Below are positions 25,941 through 34,023 of a stretch of 64,000 nt of DNA, one piece after another; position 1 is the stretch's first letter, and every line of letters begins with the position of its first letter. Location of the stretch: assembly GCA_964628195.1 (NCBI GenBank), contig CAZVPF010000018.1:8283-72282 (forward strand). Direction: 5' to 3'. The notes under the pieces are model-generated. The model was not told the DNA's origin and ran no database searches. It saw nothing but the letters and a program-made list of their open reading frames with translations. This DNA is from CAZVPF01 sp964628195 (GTDB taxonomy: Bacteria; Planctomycetota; Phycisphaerae; Sedimentisphaerales; Anaerohalosphaeraceae). The translations under genes were made by a program, and so were the position numbers.

Positions 25941-26003
25941 AAAAAATATGATAACCACTGTTAAAGAGGGGGTAAAGCATTATTTCTGCACCGATTATTG
26001 ATT

Positions 26004-26894
26004 TTAAGACGCTGTCGCTTTTTGTCCCGCCGGCCTTGGATCCGGTGCGGTTTTGCCCCGCAGCACAATAACCCCCGTCGGGCACTTGTTCATGGCTGTG
26101 TCGGGCTTTTCGCCAGGCTGGTATTTTTCATAATTCGTTCGCGCGACGTTGCCCTGCATCTCGAAAAGCTCCGGATCCTGCTTTGTGCACATCTTGCACG
26201 CGATGCACCCGACCTTGCACATACCGCGGGTGTTCTTGCCGCTCTCCCGGCTGGAACATGCCACGGTCATCATATTCTCCTCTCTGAACGGAACCATCTC
26301 GATAAGGTTCCGCGGGCATGCCTTCGCACACGCTGAACAACCCGTGCATTTATCGTAATCCACCGTCGCCAAACCGTCCACAATATGGATAGCGTCAAAC
26401 TTGCAGCTGCTCACACAATCACCGAAACCCAGGCAGCCGAACTTGCAGGCCTGAACCACCGCGGTTGCATTTGCCGACGTGCAGGACTCTATCCCCTCGT
26501 AAACCCCGTAAAAAGTCTTATCATCCGTATGCGCCCTGCAGTGCACGATGGGCCTTTTCGCAGGCCCGTCCCCGCTTACCTGCAGGTTAAGAATCTCGGC
26601 GATCTTATTCGATGTGTCCGGCCCGCCCGGTGCGCACATGCCGATCTTCTCCGGGTCGGCGACCACCGCTTTTGCGTATGAGCTGCACCCTGCATAACCG
26701 CACGCACCGCAGTCGATATTCGGCAGCGCTTCCTGAACCTGTTCGACTTTCGGATCCGTTTCAACACGCAGCTTTATACTCGCCACCAGAAGCACTATCG
26801 CAAACCCGGTGCCGATAACCAGCGTCGTCAGCCCCGCAGGCCAAGCGCTTTGCCAAAGCTGCACTATATCAATCTGAGCCAATATCGTAAGCAT
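26004..26894 (-). CDS. rnfB: Rnf complex iron-sulfur subunit RnfB
   Basis: 296-residue electron-entry subunit of the ferredoxin:NAD+ oxidoreductase. N-terminal membrane anchor (about 20-40), then the RnfB cluster motif CGACGYAGCSSYAK with a fourth Cys at KIGMCAPGG. The C-terminal part is Cys-rich with several [4Fe-4S] motifs (FGCLGFGDCVSSCKF, CTGCSACAKACPRN, CKVGCIACKMC). That is more than the two ferredoxin clusters of gamma-proteobacterial RnfB and closer to the multi-cluster forms of anaerobes. Last rnf gene of the operon, 16 nt after rnfA. Confidence 0.95.
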   Translation of the reverse strand: MLTILAQIDIVQLWQSAWPAGLTTLVIGTGFAIVLLVASIKLRVETDPKVEQVQEALPNIDCGACGYAGCSSYAKAVVADPEKIGMCAPGGPDTSNKIAEILNLQVSGDGPAKRPIVHCRAHTDDKTFYGVYEGIESCTSANATAVVQACKFGCLGFGDCVSSCKFDAIHIVDGLATVDYDKCTGCSACAKACPRNLIEMVPFREENMMTVACSSRESGKNTRGMCKVGCIACKMCTKQDPELFEMQGNVARTNYEKYQPGEKPDTAMNKCPTGVIVLRGKTAPDPRPAGQKATAS

Positions 26895-26910
26895 TATAAT
26901 TTCCTGTAAC

Positions 26911-27501
26911 TTATTTTATCATTCCCGAAAAACCCATGAACGCGAGCGTCAAAAGCCCCGCTGTTATAAGCGTTATCGGCGCCCCGCGAAGAGCAGCCGG
27001 CACATCAGCGAACTGCAGGTTCTCGCGGATCCCCGCCATAATGCAGATCGCCATCGTAAACCCGATCCCCGCCCCAAAGCTCAGCACCACAACCTCGGCG
27101 AAGCTGCTTATCCCCCAAAGGTTAATGAACAGGCACAATCCGAGTATCGCGCAGTTGGTCGTAATAAGCGGCAAAAATATGCCGAAGCTCTCATACAAAG
27201 GCGGGAAAAACTTCCGCACGTACATCTCCACAAGCTGCACCGCACCGGCGATAACCAGTATATAGCACACGTACCGGGTTACCTCCAGCCCCATAGGAAC
27301 CAGCACGAAATAATCTATCAGCCACGTAAGTATCCCGCTGACGGTCACAACGAACGTCACCGCGCAGCCCATTCCGAACGCCATGTCGATTCGCCCCGAA
27401 ACACCGAGATACGGGCAGATACCCAGAAACTTCGTGAACACGAGGTTGTTGATCAGCACAATCGAAATAAACGACAGTATTAAAGTTGTCACCATATCCA
27501 T
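26911..27501 (-). CDS. rnfA: Rnf complex membrane subunit RnfA
   Basis: 196-residue integral membrane subunit with six hydrophobic segments. Family sequence near the start (NNLVFTKFLGICPYLGVSG) contains the conserved Cys that, with RnfE, ligates an intramembrane [2Fe-2S] cluster in solved Rnf structures; the second half has TTNCAILGLCLF, the matching Cys region. Homologous to RnfE and NqrE. Nine bases from rnfE, 16 from rnfB. Confidence 0.95.
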   Translation of the reverse strand: MDMVTTLILSFISIVLINNLVFTKFLGICPYLGVSGRIDMAFGMGCAVTFVVTVSGILTWLIDYFVLVPMGLEVTRYVCYILVIAGAVQLVEMYVRKFFPPLYESFGIFLPLITTNCAILGLCLFINLWGISSFAEVVVLSFGAGIGFTMAICIMAGIRENLQFADVPAALRGAPITLITAGLLTLAFMGFSGMIK

Positions 27502-27509
27502 ATCAGCAC

Positions 27510-28109
27510 CTATTTCCTGTTAGAGATCAAATTCGCCCCAGCAAGCATAAAGCCCAGCGTGATAAACGCCCCCACCGGCAGCGCCATCGCCGAGACCGGC
27601 ACAAAGCTCTCCGGTGTCATCGGTATATCGAACAGCGTCCCTGCGGCGAGAAATTCACGTATCCCCCCCAGCACGCATAATACGCCCGTAAAACCAAGCC
27701 CGTTTCCGACCGCGTCGGTCACGCTTACCACCAGCCCGTTCTTGCTCGCACACGCCTCGGCCCGGCAGATAATCAGACAGTTCACGATAATAAGCGGAAT
27801 GTAGGGTCCAAGTGCCGCGCTCATCTCCGGCGCAAAAGCCTTTAAGAAAAGATCCGCTATTGTCACGAACGTCGAAATCGTCAGCGTGAACATAAGTATA
27901 CGCAGGTGCGGCTTGAGCAGGTGACGCATAAGGCTCACAACAATGTTCGAGCAGACAAGTACGAAAATAACGCAAAGCCCCATCGTAAGCGCAGGCTTGA
28001 CCGCGAACGTAACCGCCAGCGTCGGGCACATCCCCAAAAGCAAACGGAACACAGGGTTCTCGTCCCACAAGCCGTTAAAAAATGTTTTCTTTAGCGATGT
28101 CTGTGCCAT
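27510..28109 (-). CDS. rnfE: Rnf complex membrane subunit RnfE
   Basis: 199-residue membrane subunit, paralogue of RnfA, with inverted topology. Recognisable are NPVFRLLLGMCPTLAVT and IVNCLIICRAEACASKNG, the two Cys regions expected for the shared iron-sulfur site. Separated from rnfG by a single base, so tightly coupled. Confidence 0.95.
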   Translation of the reverse strand: MAQTSLKKTFFNGLWDENPVFRLLLGMCPTLAVTFAVKPALTMGLCVIFVLVCSNIVVSLMRHLLKPHLRILMFTLTISTFVTIADLFLKAFAPEMSAALGPYIPLIIVNCLIICRAEACASKNGLVVSVTDAVGNGLGFTGVLCVLGGIREFLAAGTLFDIPMTPESFVPVSAMALPVGAFITLGFMLAGANLISNRK

Positions 28110-28110
28110 A

Positions 28111-28737
28111 TTAAAGCTCTCCTTTTTCCTGGAGATAGTTCTTCACCGGAATTACATAGTTGTTGAATATCTCGACCATCGCCTCGCTGGTCACCGTCGC
28201 GCCGCTTATGGCGATGATGTCCTTGTCGATCACCTTCGGGTCGCCGGTCTTGAGCAGCTTAAGCTCACCAGCCGGGGCGTTGACAAACTGGCTCTTGAAG
28301 TATTCGTTCTTGATCTGGTCCCCGTAACCCGGTGTCTCGTTGCTCGCGAGCACTCCGTAACCCTTTATCTTTTCGAACTGCCCGTCCACCGCGATAACCA
28401 GCCTTATCTTGTCGGCAAAACCCGAGCCCTCGGCGACAAACGCCCACGCGACCGCAACACCCGCTGCGTCTACCCCTTTCTTGATATCGACCACAGCGCT
28501 CTGGCCGTCAGGCAGGGAAATCTCCGCCCCGCTTGCAGCGGTAACGAACTTTTCGGCCCTTTGCACCATCGCGCCTGCTTTTTCGCTGAACTTATCCGCC
28601 TGGTTCTGTTCAATCCGCGGCCGCCAGGCATAATCGGTCACCGCAAGCAGCAGCCCGAATACAAACGCCGCCACGATCAAAAGCCAGCTTTGCCTGAAAA
28701 AAAATACAATCTTATTTCCCACTGCCCGGCCCTCCAA
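28111..28737 (-). CDS. rnfG: Rnf complex FMN-binding subunit RnfG
   Basis: 208-residue subunit with one N-terminal membrane helix (about 14-32) and an extracytoplasmic FMN-binding domain. The flavinylation motif SGATVTSEAM is intact; its second Thr would carry covalent FMN. An ApbE flavin transferase is required for this and is not in the window. The start overlaps the end of rnfD by 26 nt. Confidence 0.94.
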   Translation of the reverse strand: MEGRAVGNKIVFFFRQSWLLIVAAFVFGLLLAVTDYAWRPRIEQNQADKFSEKAGAMVQRAEKFVTAASGAEISLPDGQSAVVDIKKGVDAAGVAVAWAFVAEGSGFADKIRLVIAVDGQFEKIKGYGVLASNETPGYGDQIKNEYFKSQFVNAPAGELKLLKTGDPKVIDKDIIAISGATVTSEAMVEIFNNYVIPVKNYLQEKGEL

Positions 28738-29740
28738 TCGGTGTAAGTTTACAGAACCTGTCGATAAGCGGCGTTACCGCGTTCATAGTCAAAACAGCAT
28801 ACATAACACCCTCCGGGTACTCGCCAACAACACGGATAAGCATTATAAGCGCCCCCACTCCTATGCCGAATATCCACATGCCCTTCCTGGTCAGGGGCAT
28901 CGTCACCGGGTCGGTCGCGATAAAAAACGCGCACATCATCATCCCGCCGCCGGCGATATGAACCGTCGCCGGAACATAAGCCTCCGGGTTGACCCAATGA
29001 GCGATCTCCGCGAAAACAAACGCCGAACCCAGCACCGCGACAGGAACATGAAAAGTTATGGTCTTTCGCAAAAGAAGATATATCCCGCCAATGAAAAGGG
29101 CGATCGCGCTTGTCTCGCCCACACAGCCGCCCGTCTCGCCCTTAAACGCCATACTCAGCATCGGCTTTACGGTGCTTGCCTCGGCCTTTCCTTTAATAAC
29201 CTGCTTTGCCCAGCCCAGCGGTGTCGCCTGCGAAACCGCCTGAACCGTCTGCTCCCCGTACCGGTTCGCCGCGCTAAGCTCGGGCATATCACTGTCGATA
29301 GTCGCCGGCAGCGTCCACGTCGTCATCGCCAGCCCGAACGAAGCCGTCAAAAACGCCCTCGCCGCCATTGCCGGGTTGAAAACATTTCCGCCCAGTCCGC
29401 CGAAAACCATCTTCGTTATCGCTATCGCGAAAAACCCTCCGATAATCCCAACCCACCACGGAGCGGCCGGAGGCAGCGACAAACCGAGTATTATACCCGT
29501 CACAACCGCGCTCAGGTCGTCAATGCTCGAGGGCTTTTTGCGTATCCTGTTGCACCCCATTTCCGTCAGAACGCACGCGACCACGCACGAGCCTATCTGA
29601 ACAGCCGCATAATGACGAAAATAAAAAAACGCCATCGCAACCGCCGGCAAAAGCCCGATTATAACGTCGAGCATAACCACACGAGTTGACAATGGCCCCC
29701 CGATATGCGGGGCCGGTGACACTTTCAGTTTACTTAGCAT
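28712..29740 (-). CDS. rnfD: Rnf complex FMN-binding membrane subunit RnfD
   Basis: 342-residue polytopic subunit, NqrB-like. PHIGGPLSTRVVMLDVI near the N-terminus and FNPAMAARAFLTASFG in the middle are family hallmarks. The covalent FMN site is present as SQATPLG. In known complexes RnfD together with RnfA and RnfE forms the ion-translocating core. Proton versus sodium coupling cannot be decided from sequence. Confidence 0.95.
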   Translation of the reverse strand: MLSKLKVSPAPHIGGPLSTRVVMLDVIIGLLPAVAMAFFYFRHYAAVQIGSCVVACVLTEMGCNRIRKKPSSIDDLSAVVTGIILGLSLPPAAPWWVGIIGGFFAIAITKMVFGGLGGNVFNPAMAARAFLTASFGLAMTTWTLPATIDSDMPELSAANRYGEQTVQAVSQATPLGWAKQVIKGKAEASTVKPMLSMAFKGETGGCVGETSAIALFIGGIYLLLRKTITFHVPVAVLGSAFVFAEIAHWVNPEAYVPATVHIAGGGMMMCAFFIATDPVTMPLTRKGMWIFGIGVGALIMLIRVVGEYPEGVMYAVLTMNAVTPLIDRFCKLTPIGGPGSGK

Positions 29741-29795
29741 CAGTTCATTTCCTCTTGGTTATTCACAGCTTACTGACTTCTCATATTACTGTTTT

Positions 29796-31223
29796 CTACT
29801 TCGGCATCCTGTTCTTCTGACGTGCAAGCAGTATCTTGCCAGTTTTGATATGACCTGTCAGCTCAATATTCGCCGGGCAAACATAACTGCAGCACCCGCA
29901 CTCAATACACGCCGACATATAATAATCCTGCGCAACGTCAAGCATATCGTTGTTCACAGCGTGGGCGATCTTCGTCGGGTTAAGCCTCTCCGGGCACGCG
30001 TCAAGACACCTGCCGCACCTGATACACGCAGTCCGCCTCTTGTTCAGCTTGTGCCTGGTTATCTCGTCCTTTGTCAGTATCGTTATCGAACCGGTTGTCT
30101 TGCTTATGGGCGTTTCAAGATCCGCTACCGCAAAGCCCGTCATCGGCCCGCCCGAAATAACCTTCTGAGCCTTTTCCTTCAGCCCGCCGCAATGTTCGAT
30201 CAAATAACCTATAGACGTTCCCACCGGCGCCCACAGGTTCGAAGGTGTCACAACCGCAGAACCTGTCACGCTTACCACCCTGTGCGTCAAAGGCCTGTTC
30301 ATAACCACAGCGTCGGCAATTGCCGCGCAAGTGGCAACGTTCAGCACAACAACCCCGATCATCGGAGGAATCCCGCCGGTCGGAACCGTCATGCCCGTAA
30401 CAGCCTGGATAAGCTGCCTCTCACCGCCCTGCGGGTACTTGGTCTTAACAGGCACTATCTCGATACCGGCATGGCTTTTACACTGTCCCAGCGCCCGCGA
30501 CATCGCCTCGATCGCCTTGGGCTTGTTGTCCTCGATAGCGATACGAACCTTATAGCAGTCCGTCGCCCTGCAAACCAGCTTGATGCCCGCTATAAGCTGA
30601 TAACTCCATTCAAGCATCAGCCTGTAATCGCATGTAATAAAAGGTTCGCACTCACATCCGTTGATTATAATAACCTTCTTCGGAGACTTCGGATTCGGTT
30701 CGAGCTTTACACGTGTCGGAAAACCCGCACCGCCCATACCGACTATACCCGCATCGCGAACCGCCGCCAGTATCTTCTCACCCGCGAAATTATCCGGCGA
30801 AAAGTCCGCACCGAAATTACCGCTTACCAGAGGCTGCGCATTATCCGCATCCTTGTCGGTCTCGATAATAACCGCTGTCTCCCTGCCCAGAACAGGATGA
30901 CTTACCAGCGAAATATCCTTTACCTTGCCGTGAACCGGCGAATGAACAGGCGCGCTTACAAACGCCTCGCTCGAACCCACGACCTGGCCCTTTTCGACTG
31001 TGTCGCCCTTGCTTACGTCCGCTGTGCAGACCGCCCCGATATGCTGACTGAGCAAAACCGCCACCTTATCCGGCAACGGAACAGGCTCTATGCCGCGGTT
31101 TTGAGAATATTCTTTATGATCGTGCGGATGAATGCCCGACGGGAACGTCCAGGTGCCTCGCCTTACAACAGACTCCTTCGGCATAACCCTGTCAGGCAGC
31201 CGTACTTTCGCATTATTACTCAT
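29796..31223 (-). CDS. rnfC: Rnf complex NADH/FMN/iron-sulfur subunit RnfC
   Basis: 475-residue cytoplasmic subunit that contacts NAD(H). It has the NuoF-like nucleotide/FMN region (GMGGAGFPTRVKLEPNP, then NGCECEPFITCDYRLM) and two C-terminal ferredoxin clusters (CIRCGRCLDACPERLNP; CIECGCCSYVCPANIEL). Length fits short-form RnfC without the long Ala/Glu repeat tail of E. coli RsxC. The start overlaps the upstream small membrane gene by 8 nt. First of the rnfCDGEAB order. Confidence 0.96.
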   Translation of the reverse strand: MSNNAKVRLPDRVMPKESVVRRGTWTFPSGIHPHDHKEYSQNRGIEPVPLPDKVAVLLSQHIGAVCTADVSKGDTVEKGQVVGSSEAFVSAPVHSPVHGKVKDISLVSHPVLGRETAVIIETDKDADNAQPLVSGNFGADFSPDNFAGEKILAAVRDAGIVGMGGAGFPTRVKLEPNPKSPKKVIIINGCECEPFITCDYRLMLEWSYQLIAGIKLVCRATDCYKVRIAIEDNKPKAIEAMSRALGQCKSHAGIEIVPVKTKYPQGGERQLIQAVTGMTVPTGGIPPMIGVVVLNVATCAAIADAVVMNRPLTHRVVSVTGSAVVTPSNLWAPVGTSIGYLIEHCGGLKEKAQKVISGGPMTGFAVADLETPISKTTGSITILTKDEITRHKLNKRRTACIRCGRCLDACPERLNPTKIAHAVNNDMLDVAQDYYMSACIECGCCSYVCPANIELTGHIKTGKILLARQKNRMPK

Positions 31224-31551
31224 TTTTCGTTTCCGTTTCTTTTTTCACACTTGTAAGACCCGAAATCTTAAGGGCCTTTATCAAAAACACGTATCCAAAA
31301 CTAAGTGCCAGAGAGATAACAAAACTTAAAAAAATCGCAAGTTTTTCAGCAATTCTCCCGCCGGTAAATAAATAATTTTCACACAAAACCAGCCCGGCGA
31401 TAAACACTATTATCGGCATCAAAAATACAAGGAATACCTTAAATGCGACATTCGGACCCTTAACCTTACCCAGTTTCTCATAAACCTGCGAACAGCCCTC
31501 GCGATGAGTGCATTTTTCGCAATGTCCATTATCCTGTATTTTTTCTTCCAT
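31216..31551 (-). CDS. Small RseC-like membrane protein at head of rnf operon
   Basis: 111-residue protein with an N-terminal Cys cluster (GHCEKCTHREGCSQVY) followed by two membrane segments (about 39-62 and 70-93) and a polar tail. This resembles the RseC/MucC family, members of which are encoded with rnf/rsx genes and take part in reducing SoxR in E. coli, but the usual N-terminal beta domain before the cysteines is missing. Overlap with rnfC by 8 nt implies coupled translation. Assignment to RseC is by layout, not strong similarity. Confidence 0.6.
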   Translation of the reverse strand: MEEKIQDNGHCEKCTHREGCSQVYEKLGKVKGPNVAFKVFLVFLMPIIVFIAGLVLCENYLFTGGRIAEKLAIFLSFVISLALSFGYVFLIKALKISGLTSVKKETETKNE

Positions 31552-31619
31552 TTTTTCGCCTTGCGGACTTATAATGAAAACTTAGGGCCATGTATATGCC
31601 CTCAGGCTTTCAGGACGCT

Positions 31620-31648
31620 CTTATAAGAGAAATTAATAGTAGTTGCAA
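31620..31648 (-). promoter_or_regulatory. Promoter of the rnf operon
   Basis: Minus strand: TTGCAA (31643-31648), 17-nt spacer, TATAAG (31620-31625), about 65 nt before the first gene. TTGCAA is its own reverse complement, so it could serve a divergent promoter for the protease gene too, although no good plus-strand -10 was seen. Confidence 0.6.
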
Positions 31649-31696
31649 GTATATTTTGACGATGCTTTAGGAACTTAACCAAAGAAAGGGAAAATT

Positions 31697-32515
31697 ATGG
31701 CTGTCCGCAGGAAAGTTATATCCGCCTTCGCCGCGTTGATCATTTCACTTGCAGGTTTTGGGTGTTCAACAAACCCCGTTACAGGCCAGAGAGAGCTTAG
31801 TATTTTCATGCCCTCCCTCCAGGAGCAGCAGGAAATAGGCAACGCCTACGCACCAGAGATCAAAAAACAGCTCGGCGGGCCGATAAACAACCAGGCCTTG
31901 CAGAACTATATCAACTCCGTCGGTCAAAATGTCGCCTCCAAAAGCCACCATCCCGGAATTGGCTATAAATTCGCCGCCGTAAATGACGATTCGGCAAATG
32001 CCGTCGCAGTTCCCGGCGGTTACGTTTACATTACAAAAGGACTGCTCGAAATAATTCAAAAAGAAGACCAGCTTGCCGCGGTTCTCGCTCACGAAGTAGC
32101 CCACGTAAACGCCGAACACTCCGCCCAGATGATCGCTCAGCAGCGGGGAATGGGACTTATACTCGCCGCTGTTTCGGAAAACACATCACCGACGGCAACC
32201 CAGATTTCCCAGTTTGCCGCCACTATGCTCGGATTGAGATATTCGCGCGATTTCGAGTACCAGGCAGACACCATCGGTACAGATTACCTGTTCAAGGCAG
32301 GGTATGACCCCTACGCTATGGTCGAGGTCCAGGAAACACTCCAGAAGCAGCACTCGTCAAGACCGCTCGAGTTCTTCTCGACTCACCCCAATCCCGAAAA
32401 CAGGATCGAGACGATAAAACAGCACATAAGGACAAAAGGCTACCCCCCTGTATTCAAAAAGGACAGCGGCGACTATCAAAAATATGTAACTGCCTCATTG
32501 CAGCAGCAGCCTTGA
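31697..32515 (+). CDS. M48-family metalloprotease lipoprotein
   Basis: 272-residue periplasmic zinc protease of the BepA/LoiP group (M48). Lipobox LAGFGC (Cys about 24); the zinc motif is HEVAHVNAEH (about 132-141) and the third ligand lies in FEYQADTIGTDYL. Ends with the substrate-side region FFSTHPNPENRIETI typical of this subgroup. Known relatives act in outer-membrane protein quality control. AAAGGG precedes the ATG. Divergent from the rnf operon and alone on its strand. Confidence 0.94.
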   Translation: MAVRRKVISAFAALIISLAGFGCSTNPVTGQRELSIFMPSLQEQQEIGNAYAPEIKKQLGGPINNQALQNYINSVGQNVASKSHHPGIGYKFAAVNDDSANAVAVPGGYVYITKGLLEIIQKEDQLAAVLAHEVAHVNAEHSAQMIAQQRGMGLILAAVSENTSPTATQISQFAATMLGLRYSRDFEYQADTIGTDYLFKAGYDPYAMVEVQETLQKQHSSRPLEFFSTHPNPENRIETIKQHIRTKGYPPVFKKDSGDYQKYVTASLQQQP

Positions 32516-32536
32516 ATCTAACCCTTCCCGGGCCGA

Positions 32537-32872
32537 TTATCTCATGCGCGGGATATAATATTCACCTGTCTTCGGGTCTTTGACGGCAACAAACGCCAGC
32601 CCGCCGGGGCACTGTTCGCACTCGATACCCACCGGACCGGACATCATCATCATCGGGTCCATGCCCCTTTCTTCCATCAATGCATTGACCTTCTCGGAGT
32701 ATTCCTGGGCATCCATTTCAAAGACTGTGTCGCTGTTGCCGCATTTCAGCGTTACCTTGCCTGCACCGCCGCCGCCGCCACCGCCGCCGCCCATGTTCAT
32801 AACGGTTATGGTTCCTGCAACGACAAGACATACTACTACGACACTGACCATGATGACCTGTTTCTTTTCCAC
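32537..32872 (-). CDS. Unknown membrane-anchored protein with poly-Gly linker and CxxC
   Basis: 111-residue protein of no recognised family. One N-terminal membrane helix (residues 7-26), a run of nine glycines, then a small domain with single Cys in TLKCGNSDTVFEM and a pair in IECEQCPGG, followed by a beta-like end (KTGEYYIPR). The three cysteines suggest a minimal metal or redox site. The start is GTG at 32872 with GGAG 8 nt upstream. The glycine run is coded by GGC/GGT triplets, a slippage-prone repeat. Convergent with the M48 protease gene. Confidence 0.6.
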   Translation of the reverse strand: MEKKQVIMVSVVVVCLVVAGTITVMNMGGGGGGGGGAGKVTLKCGNSDTVFEMDAQEYSEKVNALMEERGMDPMMMMSGPVGIECEQCPGGLAFVAVKDPKTGEYYIPRMR

Positions 32873-32944
32873 TGTAGATCTCCAACAAATAATAACATAA
32901 TTTCAAATTTATTATATCAAATGATCCGTTTATTTCAAGCTTCT

Positions 32945-34006
32945 TTAACTCGGCCAAAGTGTCGACGTACCGGACTCGGCAATGGTCATTATCCTCGCGG
33001 GCTCTTCCGGCATCGACGTTTTCGCCGAAAGATACGCAGACTCGATCAACGCCATATTTCTCATCTGTGCACCCTCGTCTTCCGGGAAAACCGCTTCCTC
33101 GTCCCCTTGTAATGTTCTGCCAAAACTTTCGAGCATCCCCAAAAGCGCCCTGTCCTGTTCGTCCTTAAACGGCCCCTCCTCAAGAAGCGCACCTTCGGTG
33201 TCAAATATCTCAAAACCGTCACGGCCTGAAATTATATACCCCTCCCTGCAATGCATCTCGAAACGCTCGGTCTCCGGGCCGAAGGTCCTGCCGGCAACAA
33301 CGCAGCCGGCAAGGGTGTCCGTAAAAGTCATAGTCACGACAGCGTTGTCCTCGGTAACCGAAAGCCTCTGCTGACGGTCAGGGGCAAGCGAGCCTGTAAC
33401 CGCGTAAACGCTCTGCGGCAGGCCGAAACATGCGATAACCTGGTCGATCAGCCCGTAACAGTTGTGCAGCAAAACCCCGCCGCCGGCCATCTGCGGGTCG
33501 CTCAGCCAACGCTCGTCAAGCCGGGCCCCCGATCCCGCGAAATTGCAGAAACCCTTGACAAGGTAAAACGAATCCCTGCCATGTTTCTTTACGTACTCGC
33601 TGAGTTTTTTATACGACGCCGAAAATCTCCCCGTGTTGCCGCACAGAAAACGAACCTTGTTCTTTCCCGCCAGCTTGACAAGCTCTGCACACTGCTCGAA
33701 GTTAAGCGAAGGCGGGATCAGCTTAAGGACGTGACACTTCTGCTTGAGCGCAAGGCGGATAAACTCGTCGCTTACATAAGAGGCGGTGGTTACAATAAGA
33801 ACCTCCGGCTCGGTCTGAACTATCATCTGGCGAAAATCGTCAAAACCCTCGCACTTGAATTTCATCGTCGTCTTCGCCAGCAGGTCCGGGTCCTTGCCGG
33901 CAACTGCCGCAATCTCAAAACACCCCGTGCGAACGGCCATATCGGTAACCTTGTTCGCAAGGTCGCAAACACCAAGCACCGCCGTCTTTAACAGTCCGCT
34001 GCCCAT
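32945..34006 (-). CDS. Gfo/Idh/MocA-fold protein lacking catalytic residues
   Basis: 353-residue protein with an N-terminal Rossmann fold (LKTAVLGVCDLANKVTDMAV, less canonical than GxGxxG) and the alpha/beta C-terminal domain of Gfo/Idh/MocA oxidoreductases. Two usual active-site motifs are degenerate: where relatives have E-K-P it reads KLIPPSLN, and where they have GGGxLxDxGxHxxD it reads GGGVLLHNCYGLID, replacing the His by Gly. It may bind a nucleotide or sugar without catalysis, or use different chemistry. It follows glyA by 17 nt on the same strand, so the two are probably co-transcribed. Confidence 0.72.
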   Translation of the reverse strand: MGSGLLKTAVLGVCDLANKVTDMAVRTGCFEIAAVAGKDPDLLAKTTMKFKCEGFDDFRQMIVQTEPEVLIVTTASYVSDEFIRLALKQKCHVLKLIPPSLNFEQCAELVKLAGKNKVRFLCGNTGRFSASYKKLSEYVKKHGRDSFYLVKGFCNFAGSGARLDERWLSDPQMAGGGVLLHNCYGLIDQVIACFGLPQSVYAVTGSLAPDRQQRLSVTEDNAVVTMTFTDTLAGCVVAGRTFGPETERFEMHCREGYIISGRDGFEIFDTEGALLEEGPFKDEQDRALLGMLESFGRTLQGDEEAVFPEDEGAQMRNMALIESAYLSAKTSMPEEPARIMTIAESGTSTLWPS

Positions 34007-34023
34007 CTTTCGGTTCCCTGAAT

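Noticed and set aside
29850..31256. 468-codon open frame antisense to rnfC
   Set aside because: Arg/His-rich shadow of rnfC, with no domain and no ribosome binding site.
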